A stretch of DNA of 16,176 bases from Ichthyophonus hoferi (lineage: Eukaryota; Opisthokonta; Ichthyosporea; Ichthyophonida; Ichthyophonidae), in contig NAOQ01000008.1 in assembly GCA_002751075.1 (NCBI GenBank), positions 380,456 to 396,631 of the forward strand, written 5' to 3'. The notes below the pieces were generated by a model. It had not been told where the DNA came from. It was given only the letters and a program-made list of their open reading frames with translations, and did no database searches. Shown here one piece after another: positions 9,584-16,176 of this stretch (position 1 is its first letter; every line of letters begins with the position of its first letter). Made by a program: the position numbers and the translations under genes.

Positions 9584-10159
9584 CTAATGGCTGCAGTTGC
9601 ACAGCCCTCCCCTTTGAATAGATGGACGTTTTATGTAGCATCCAGTTGTGTTGTAGGGGCCTGGAGAAGATGACAAAATACTTGTGCAAGAGATCCAATG
9701 GGTAAGATAATACTCGCATTCAACAAATAGATATTGCAACCAAATGTTTCCCCTGCGAGGAAAAATTACCATAACTGTGACTGTAACTAGGTCATCATAA
9801 AAAAATGTTGTGACTCCCTGATTATAAAGTGGTGGGATAGAAAGCAAGTTGAGAACAGTTGTGCTAGTGTAGAGAAAGTCTTGGAGTACCACATCAAGCA
9901 TGCCTTCCCCAATCGTGGCCCTAAGATTGATGGTACCTTGAAGGGTGGCTGTTACAGTTTCCCCTGTGCACACGGTGATGCCAACATGTGTAGGAGTGAG
10001 GTCTCCATGTATGACGGATTCTGCAAATATGGCGGCTAACCTTACTATCAATAATGAATGCATACATTGGAATAGCATGATACCTTTAGAAGATGGAACG
10101 TAGCAACCCAGCAAAGTTGTTGGTAGCCTTCCCGTGTTGCTTGGTGTTGAACGGTACAT
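9584..10159 (-). pseudogene. Copia protease and pre-integrase remnant
   Basis: The minus-strand translation includes a TGETVTATLQGTINL segment, DVVLQDFLYTSTTVLNLLSI and a GVTTFFYDD block. These are the usual strands that follow the active site in copia-type aspartic proteases, leading to the pre-integrase linker. Position before integrase agrees. Broken and old. Confidence 0.7.
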
Positions 10160-10249
10160 AAGGGTCTTCAGCTATGTAAATAACACCAACCAAAGTGGAA
10201 TTTTTTAATCTTTAGAGTAAAGGATTTTCCAAAGTTAAGACCCTTAAAA

Positions 10250-11760
10250 TTTAGAGAGCGTTCATGAGTGTTGTCAATATCTCAATGATTGGAATGGAAC
10301 TTACATGATGGAGTGAGAAGTGATACTTTGGTGTCCGTTCTGTCCTTGATTGAACGTTCTGCTCTTAATCAGTGATTACGAAAACCTTGATGTGGAGCAT
10401 GTGTTGTTGTTGTCTAGTCATTTTGAATAGGATTTTTTGTATTATGGTCTGCTCCAAGGTGGACCTTCAGAATGGCAATTGTGTAGAAGAGAATCTCTCA
10501 GGTCCACCTGGAACCTGATGTGGTTCAGAGGCTATCAAGGCAGGTTCTGTATTCTGCACGTTGGTGTAGAATGTTAATGGCAGAGGTGACTATACATCCT
10601 TCAGCATTCTGATACTGGGAATCAATGGGATGCAGGGCAGTAGTTCTGTAACGCAGGAGAAACAGGGCTCCTATTTCCCCATGACGAATATGGGCCTTGA
10701 TCAAATCTACATAGTAATGGTTAAAGAACAGATCAGATAACGTCCTGAAAATCCATTTTATTTTAAAAATCCTGCTAAAAGACTATTCATTGATATCGGT
10801 ATTATCGAAACCAGCAACTACCTTTTTGTGAATACCCACCAAACATGTGAAATAGTGGCTTACAAAGCGCTCTAACTTTTGGGGAACGCGTCCTCTATAT
10901 ACTAGATCACAGTCAGCAGGGTTGGGTTCAGTGTCAAAATGGAATTGGCATGCCTGTGTACTACAAAAAGCATAAAGGTCTTGAGTCCACTAAAGGAAAG
11001 AGCAACTCACTGGTTGATGGGCATAGTACATATTTTTAGGATGGTGGGGAATAATTGGAAGGGTCAATTCATCAATGGAAGGTTTTGGACCATTTCATCC
11101 AGACCCTCCGGAGATTGCCTGGTAAGTGTGTTGTTTATTAGAGGAGAGATAGACCACAGGAATTGTTCCAAAATTGTTGCCGCCTCCATTGTTGTCTCCA
11201 ACTGGAGGAGCATGACGTCTAAGGATAGGTTGGGTTTTGGAGCCTCAGTCATTGAGATATCATTTTGAAAGGATTGAGTAGAATTTGTTTTGTAAAGGTC
11301 TTGATCATCTCAGCTATTTCCTTTATTTTGTTTATTAATGTAGTGGTCGAGCCTCAGAATTCTTCAAGACGTGCATTAGTTGTTGTAGTGGAGGAGAACT
11401 CGTGCGTTTCTGCTTTTAAAGCAGCATTAAATTGTTCAAAATGTTCATTAAGCATAGCGGTGGACTGTGCCAATTGTTGCCGTGAATCAATTAAAAACTG
11501 CATGGTTTCAGCATCCCTTTTGTGATTTGTTGTTGGAGGGACATGAGAGCGGCATTGTAGGTCAGTGGTTTAGTGTTAACCATTACTGCAAGTGGTGGAG
11601 TGACTGGGGTAAGAGGAAGATTTGTATAGGGAAATGTGAAGTTCAATGCTATACTTATATATGCAGTGATTCACTGGTGTGATAAGGTGGTCTTAGTGAC
11701 GTCTGAAAATGTAGGACCACTGAGTAACTGAGCAATGTGCTTTGTTGTAGTTGGGTATCT
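10250..11760 (-). pseudogene. Gag-position region of the copia fossil
   Basis: This region lies between the protease remnant and the 5' leader, where gag belongs. A Cys/His-rich patch near 10270-10320 on the minus strand (CKFHSNH, then a THE block) looks like the Gag zinc knuckle of this group, and 11252-11064 is open with a helical composition fitting Gag. The assignment rests mainly on position. Frames on the + strand here (10939-11525) are shadows with no recognisable domain. Broken and old. Confidence 0.5.
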
Positions 11761-11844
11761 GAACAGAGATAGGAACCAACAGTAAAGACTGTGCTGAAGT
11801 GGATTCAGCAATATGTAGAAAGTGGTGGCTTAAAGTAGGAGCAT

Positions 11845-11860
11845 GACAAGGGTCAATAAC
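11845..11860 (-). other. Primer-binding site of the copia fossil, half-tRNA-iMet type
   Basis: Immediately after the 5' LTR the minus strand reads GTTATTGACCCTTGTC. Drosophila copia uses GGTTATGGGCCCAGTC, complementary to a 5'-half fragment of initiator methionine tRNA. The first 11 bases agree at 9 positions (GTTAT..., ...CCC), and a final GTC is shared. The match to the known site is from memory of the family; the positions are seen directly. It supports placing the LTR end at 11861. Confidence 0.55.
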
Positions 11861-12675
11861 TATTTTTGCAAGTAAGACTAGTATCTGTTGTACGGAGTTC
11901 TATCTGGCTACCGTCATCAGATAAAAAACAGTTTAGAACTCTAGCTAGCTGCTCTTGAATCTCTCTCTGTTGATCAATAAATCCAGAAGCTTTTAGCCTC
12001 TGACTTGTTGATGTATTGTATGTGTAATAATTGTAATATAATTGTAGTTATGTGTATATAGTTTTGATATTATTATTATTAAAATAATCAGCACCAAAGT
12101 CAACTAGTGGACCTTCTGGTAAAGTATCTAGGTTATCTACTTCAACTTCTTTGACAGCTATAGACATAATATGAAAAACTATAAGTACATAAATTGAATA
12201 ATAAATATTGACGACTGAGAACAGTATTTATTATAAGTTGTTTTTGTTCCTTTCATAATTTCTTGAACTTTGTTTATTGCGGGTGTTACTTTTGGCTAAC
12301 TCCCATATGGCTGTGTTCAATAATGTAAATAGGACTGATTGTAAAAATTCTCATTGACTAACATAATTTTACAAAAGATCCCTGAGGTCCATTAGAATTG
12401 TCTGATCTTATCTCGATAATCTTATACTATCATGTCCTCATTTGAATGATTCGTTAGCTAATACATTAACGTTAAGTGTTTGAATACTATGTATTGGCAA
12501 GTCAATTTAATCTGATTAAAAAAGTTACGTTAATAACTAATATTAGACCGATTATCCCAAGATCCGTTTTGCTACCAAAACTTTAGTCGAACAATGTATT
12601 TGTTTAGAGTTAATGGACTTGTAACATAAAAGAACAAGCTGTAACAAAAATGCATTGAACACTTTGGTTCCAACA
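11861..12675 (-). repeat. 5' LTR of the copia fossil
   Basis: On the minus strand it runs from TGTTGGAACC (12675) to AAAAATA (11861), 815 bases. It is the most complete LTR of the family here and aligns with both 6201-6838 (same orientation) and the split LTR at 5685-6200/12681-12958 (opposite orientation). It is flanked outside by GAAGT and inside by the primer-binding site. Confidence 0.87.
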
Positions 12676-13016
12676 GAAGTTGAAATAGACAATTCAGATA
12701 CTTACTAGAATACCAACTGGTTGATTCTGGTGTTGATTCTTCTGATAGTAATAATACTTTAACCTTACACACACAATTACAATTGAATTACAGTTACTCA
12801 TATAAATACATCGCCAGGTAGGAAGTTAAGATTATTTATATCTATTAATCAACAAGGGAAAATTCAATAGCAGCTTGGTAGAGCTTTAGCCTGCTCTTTA
12901 CTTGACGACAACAGTCAGATAGAACTCAGTACAACGTGTACTAGTCCTATTTCCAATAAGCTGCATGGCTTTTATTTGGTATCACCACAGAATGCAGAGT
13001 CCTCAATTTCTCTCAT

Positions 13017-13754
13017 GGAAAACTTTTTAGACTTTCAATATGTAAATTATTTATATAGAGTATTTTAAAATCCATGAGTACTTAATTAAATAATTATAGC
13101 TATAGTTATTTTGCCTATGTTGTATATGTGGCTATATTTGACATCTTCAACCAATGAGTATGACAGATTGAAAATCATCCTGGTATACTTGCTCAGTCAA
13201 AATAATATTTGCCCATTATACTATTATTAAAGCATTTTTTACAATAAAGATGAAAAAACTAGATTCAGATGTAGTTACAATAATATTAACGCAAAAGGCA
13301 TTTGTGATTGCAGTCGCAAACATTATTAGTAAAACATTTTGAGCCAATGAAGTTATTCATAGATTAGGTATTGTATATTTATTAGAATTGGGGAAAAATC
13401 CATGAGAAATTTATAATCCTTACTTAGTATAAGAAATAGAATTATATAGCATATATTGTAAATCAATATGTGACTATATGATATTATAGCAAAACCTATA
13501 TATGTAATCCTTATTATAAGAAATATAATTGCATAACATATAATCACATATTCATTTAAACTGTATGATACCACTACTGAACCTATATACCTCCAACTAG
13601 ATTGTCTTATTATTTATTCTTAAAACATTCATCACTATTAATGTAATAATATATGAAAAGGGAGATGGTAATATAACACCTTAGGCCTCTCATGACAGCC
13701 GACCAATCAATTGTTTTAGAGAAAATAACCAAAAGAAAAGTGATTTTTATGTTA
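13017..13754. other. AT-rich stretch between the nest and repeat copy B
   Basis: No gene called. The 73-codon minus frame at 13353-13574 is Ile/Tyr-rich as AT-rich DNA produces by chance, and it lies across a tandem duplication. TATAACACCTTAGG near 13673 resembles TATAACACCTAGG near 3471, the only notable word match outside the listed repeats. Confidence 0.4.
13414..13590. repeat. Diverged tandem duplication, unit about 88 bases
   Basis: Unit one, 13414-13504, and unit two, 13505-13590, both start TAATCCTTA. They share ATAAGAAATA, a CATAT-rich middle, ACTATATGATA against ACTGTATGATA, and end at ACCTATATA. The order of matches is the same throughout, with small indels. This is a local duplication in AT-rich DNA, with no sign of coding function. 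Confidence 0.55.
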
Positions 13755-14176
13755 TGTTGAAATGGTAAAATATAGGGTAAATATACCGTCTTTATCTTAA
13801 GCTGTTACCCTGGCAATGACACATGTCAGGTGGTGGACTATAATGTAAGCAAAACTAGAGGCTCTTATTCAGCCACACGATAGTTATTTTATACCATTCT
13901 AAATACATTCGATACAGTGACACTGAATTCCGATCCAACTACATACCTAATATAGCATAATATTCGGGAATTAAGCTCAATCTGAGTCATTAATACGTAG
14001 CTTTGATAGATATTTCCGCTATTATCATCCATGTTAGCTAAATAATACTTAGTAGTGATTAATAGCAGATTATGAATAAATAGAATATATTTTATATTAT
14101 AATACAAACAGATAATTAATATATTGCTCATTATTACAACACCATACTCTTATTGGTCGTCTACTAAACTAAAACA
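13755..14176 (+). repeat. Dispersed repeat, copy B (direct match to 4157-4558)
   Basis: Same orientation as copy A. It starts TGTTGAAA and can be ended at AACA near 14176. Matches include CTTAAGCTGTTACC against TTTAAGCCGTTGCT, ATGTCAGGTGG, CCATTCTAAATAC, ATACCTAATATAG, AATAGAATATAT and GGTCGTCTACT. Together with copy A it brackets the LTR nest. With the nest removed, the two copies would be about 1.9 kb apart. They may be the two LTRs of one old element or two independent solo copies. Confidence 0.6.
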
Positions 14177-14584
14177 ATATATTGTGATAAAATAAGCAGA
14201 CATATAATTTGATAGAAAACAAAAGAAAAAAAAAAGAAAAAAAAGACATCAAAGCCAGTATACAACAAAACTTAACCGGCATCCTAAAACCTGATAGCAT
14301 TTCTAGTTTCTAGATTGAATTGATCTTGGAAAGAAATAAACAGGCTCGGTCCCAGTTTATGTTTTCTTTTTAAATTAATTAAGGAATCATTGTAACATAC
14401 ATATTACACATGTTTCAACATTTTATTCAATGAGATACAAAACTCTGATTCCCATTCTAAATAATAATAAGCATTTGCATTAATGCAATGACATGACCTT
14501 TACCCAATAATACAGTCCCTACACAACATTATCCTACAGTGAATAAAGCAGAATATAAATTAAAAAATTAATCAAGCCATCCCA
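14177..14584. other. 3' flank of the NFKBIL1-like gene, AT-rich
   Basis: Holds the likely 3' UTR of the minus-strand gene that ends at 14585. An A-rich run at 14220-14247 is the only low-complexity feature. Nothing else is recognisable. Confidence 0.4.
14422..14427 (-). terminator. Poly(A) signal of the NFKBIL1-like gene
   Basis: TTTATT on + reads AATAAA on the minus strand, about 160 bases past the stop at 14585-14587. It is the first clear canonical hexamer downstream. Seen as a motif; its use is inferred. Confidence 0.45.
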
Positions 14585-15487
14585 TTAGCCGCTATTACCC
14601 TTTTCCTCAGTACGAATACTATTAATCATTTGTGAAATAGTTTTTACCCTATCAAAAATCCCCTCCTTATCAGTCTCAACCAATAGGGTACCAGCTAATT
14701 GAGCAAACTTATCTGGATGCCATCGTAAGGTTTCCTGTCTCAACCTACTCTTCATAACCTCAACATCTGAATGGTCTATATCACATAGTAAAATATCCTT
14801 AATATCCTCTTCTTTCTGACTGGGCCAGGGTATATCATTATATGCTAACTGTAGGTTGTTAGGAAAATTATCCAATGAGATGGCAGAGATATGTTGAGAG
14901 AAAGAGGTCCAGGCTAGCTCATAATCTGTATGGGCCTGTAGTGATTGGATGGTAGTTGAGTTGAGACCAGGGAAACACCAATGGGAACAATTGCTTATAG
15001 AATATAAGATAATACAATATAATATAATAGAGCAAAACATAGAATAATCTAATATTGCATTATTTTATATTTTAATGAAGAAGTTCAGCTTATTATTAAT
15101 AATAATAACATATAACACACTATTTCTCTTTCTCTATCTTTATATTATACTATACTAATATAATAATAGCATACAACAACAATATAATTTATCGATCACT
15201 GTCGCTATACTATACTAAAGCATTAACAAATCACCTACCTTTTTAATCATTTCCCTCTTCCTCTCCTCCCTCCTTTTAATCTCCCTCTCTAATTCGTCCT
15301 TTATCATGCGCTGTGTCTTTTCATTCTTTCTCTTTTTCTCATTTTCCAACCTTCTCTTTTCTTCTTCTTGATTTTTCACCGTGGGGGGGTCCAAAGCAGC
15401 TGATTTTCGATACATTTGACGGCCAATCATTTGTCTCCATTCTTCATCGCTGTGAAATTCATTAAGAGGTACCATTGAAAGTAGCAT
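14585..15487 (-). CDS. NFKBIL1-like protein with J-like HPD segment, two exons (join 14585-14935, 15239-15487)
   Basis: Exon 1 (15487-15239) and exon 2 (14935-14585) join in phase 0, giving 199 aa. Residues about 38-83 are a highly charged Lys/Arg/Glu coiled coil. Exon 2 carries the family core: AHTDYELAWTSF, then DIPWP (about residues 117-121), then LRWHPDKF with HPD at 156-158, and a closing helix RVKTISQMIN. Charged helix, D-[IV]-PWP and RWHPD[KR]F in this order are the signature of the C-terminal half of NFKBIL1 (I-kappa-B-like) proteins. The animal protein also has ankyrin repeats, which are not seen here. HPD and helix resemble a minimal J-domain, so HSP70 partnering is conceivable, but the fungal role is unknown; animal NFKBIL1 has been tied to pre-mRNA splicing and NF-kappa-B signalling. 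The start is uncertain: the frame stays open to 15574 without an ATG upstream of 15487, and a branch-like TACTAAT (15491-15497) with CACAG at 15450-15454 could mark an upstream intron, with further exons to the right. Confidence 0.75.
14936..15238 (-). other. Intron of the NFKBIL1-like gene
   Basis: 303 bases on the minus strand. The donor is GTAGGT directly after AAAAAG (15238 downward) and the acceptor is CTACAG (14941-14936). Splicing keeps phase 0 and joins the coiled coil to AHTDYELAW. Without it, exon 1 would run into a stop soon after the donor, and exon 2 would begin with a hydrophobic, AT-driven leader. It is AT-rich like fungal introns, though longer than most. Inferred from sequence only. 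Confidence 0.7.
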
Positions 15488-16094
15488 AGTATTAGTACCA
15501 TGGTGAATCAAACTGAACCGAGCCAAACCAAACCACTTGGAATTGATTGAAATTGACAGAGAGATATCAAGGAGTTAAAATAGTGTAATCCAATACAATG
15601 TGTGAAGTAATATTTAAAACTATGGAGCAATTAGAAATTAAAATTAAAGTCATTTTACTTGTATATTTTATTTTATTTTGTTTTGTTTTATCTTTTCTAT
15701 ATATAGTATAATTGTTCCCACCCTGTAGTAAAATACTAAAATGTTTTTATCGTAGCTTTATTATGATATTATATTATATTATATTATATTTATTATTATA
15801 TTGTTCTTATTTCTTTAAATTTCAAGTTAGGGTTTTTCCTTACTATGCTAATTAATATTTGAATTGATAATATAATTGTATATACAGATAAAAGTTTGCA
15901 AGTTACTTTAGTATTAGTTCTTTAAAGGGAATATGATGGAGAAATAACTAGGTAAACATCAGTTTTAAGTTTTTCGTTCTCTTTACTTTCTCTCCCTCTC
16001 TCTCTTATGTTATTCATACTCCCTAAGAGCAAACCATCTTAAGCTTTTGTACATGTCTTTAATACCTATCCTCTCCTACTCCTCAATTTTTTTT
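15488..16094. other. Upstream region of the NFKBIL1-like gene, AT-rich
   Basis: Probably promoter or 5' region of the minus-strand gene, possibly with an unrecognised first exon near its left end. It holds a T-rich pentanucleotide-like tract at about 15662-15690 and five ATATT units at 15766-15790. Pyrimidine-rich runs with CTCTCTCTC occur around 15977-16003. No other gene seen. Confidence 0.4.
15766..15790. repeat. ATATT pentanucleotide microsatellite, five units
   Basis: Five perfect ATATT units follow one another. Simple-sequence DNA with no visible role. Confidence 0.75.
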
Positions 16095-16176
16095 CATACA
16101 TATATACATACATACATACATACATATATACATACATACATATATACATACATACATATATACATACATACATATA
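16095..16176. repeat. Compound TACA/TATA microsatellite running off the window end
   Basis: From 16095 to the last base the sequence is CATA-type tetranucleotides interrupted at near-regular intervals by TATATA, giving a higher-order unit of about 16 bases, repeated at least three times. It is cut by the window edge, so its full length is unknown. Confidence 0.9.

Larger units (their letters stand above)
6201..12675 (-). mobile_element. Near-full-length Ty1/copia retrotransposon fossil
   Basis: The element is on the minus strand, with the 5' LTR at 11861-12675, an internal region at 6839-11860 (about 5.0 kb) and the 3' LTR at 6201-6838. Recognisable parts run gag, protease, integrase, reverse transcriptase, RNase H. 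Integrase before reverse transcriptase identifies Ty1/copia rather than Ty3/gypsy. The primer-binding region resembles the half-tRNA type of Drosophila copia. The coding region is heavily broken, probably by well over ten changes, and cannot be active. The two LTRs, identical at insertion, now agree only at roughly three-quarters to four-fifths of positions by eye and differ in length, so the insertion is old. It sits inside an LTR of its own family. Confidence 0.92.
5685..12958 (+). mobile_element. Solo LTR of a Ty1/copia family, split by a later insertion
   Basis: The LTR occupies 5685-6200 and 12681-12958, about 794 bases in all, in + orientation. Its two parts align in order with the reverse complement of the LTR at 11861-12675. 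Examples are AAACGGATC near its start, GATTATCGAGATAAGATCAG in the middle, CTATAG...CAAAGAAG at the break, and CAGATAGAACT...GTAC near the end. It is flanked by AGTTG and AGCTG. No internal domain of its own is attached, so it is most simply a solo LTR left by recombination between two LTRs, into which the minus-strand copy at 6201-12675 then inserted. It is an old fossil. Confidence 0.75.

Noticed and set aside
10939-11682. + frames of 71-109 codons in the gag region
   Set aside because: They are on the opposite strand to the element, with no domain. They are best explained as shadows of the gag-position sequence.
12976-12990. TTGGTATCACC after the outer LTR, resembling a tRNA-Met 3'-type primer site
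   Set aside because: It begins about 18 bases past the LTR end and beyond a fitting target duplication, and the family's own primer site is of a different type. Probably chance.
13353-13574. 73-codon minus frame with membrane-like composition
   Set aside because: Its Ile/Tyr/Phe richness comes from AT-rich DNA, and it straddles a tandem duplication.
13889-14131. 80-codon minus frame inside repeat copy B
   Set aside because: Lies within a dispersed non-coding repeat, and the other copy of the repeat does not appear to keep the frame.

Overview
The window looks like nuclear DNA of a fungus, probably an early-diverging (zygomycete-type) lineage. The only intact single-exon gene encodes a fungal-type UNC93-like membrane protein. 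A second gene has a GTAGGT...CAG intron. Gene-free DNA is very AT-rich, and there are no bacterial operon features. The lineage is inferred from protein style alone, not from a marker gene.

Layout. 1-148: promoter with a CCAAT palindrome and a TATA box. 149-1603 (+): UNC93-like protein, 484 aa, with a poly(A) signal at 1738. 1604-5684: AT-rich DNA with an unidentified minus-strand coding remnant (2309-2790), a weak LTR candidate (3427-3812), one copy of a dispersed repeat (4157-4558), a 16-bp CCAAT-bearing tandem repeat, and short minus-strand coding patches (4650-4757, 5296-5454, 5537-5683). 5685-12958: a nest of transposon fossils. An LTR in + orientation (5685-6200 plus 12681-12958) was split by a near-full-length Ty1/copia element of the same family in - orientation (6201-12675). 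13017-14584: AT-rich DNA with a tandem duplication near 13414-13590 and a second, direct copy of the dispersed repeat (13755-14176). 14585-15487 (-): a two-exon gene for an NFKBIL1-like protein with an HPD-bearing J-like segment. 15488-16176: AT-rich upstream DNA ending in a compound TACA/TATA microsatellite.

The most informative structure is the nest. Both insertions can be placed to the base: each is flanked by 5-bp target duplications that differ by one C/T transition. The LTRs run from TGTTGG to CAATA rather than to CA. The boundary is independently supported by a sequence beside the 5' LTR that resembles the half-tRNA (initiator Met) primer site of Drosophila copia. The outer LTR landed in sequence whose minus-strand reading frame stays in register on both sides, so the target was probably an older coding sequence. 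The direct repeats at 4157 and 13755 bracket the whole nest and may be a third, oldest layer.

The two host genes have unrelated likely roles and look simply like neighbours separated by about 13 kb of repeat-rich DNA. No exciting new system could be demonstrated. The best leads are the nested architecture, the unidentified minus-strand coding remnants, and the dispersed repeat pair.
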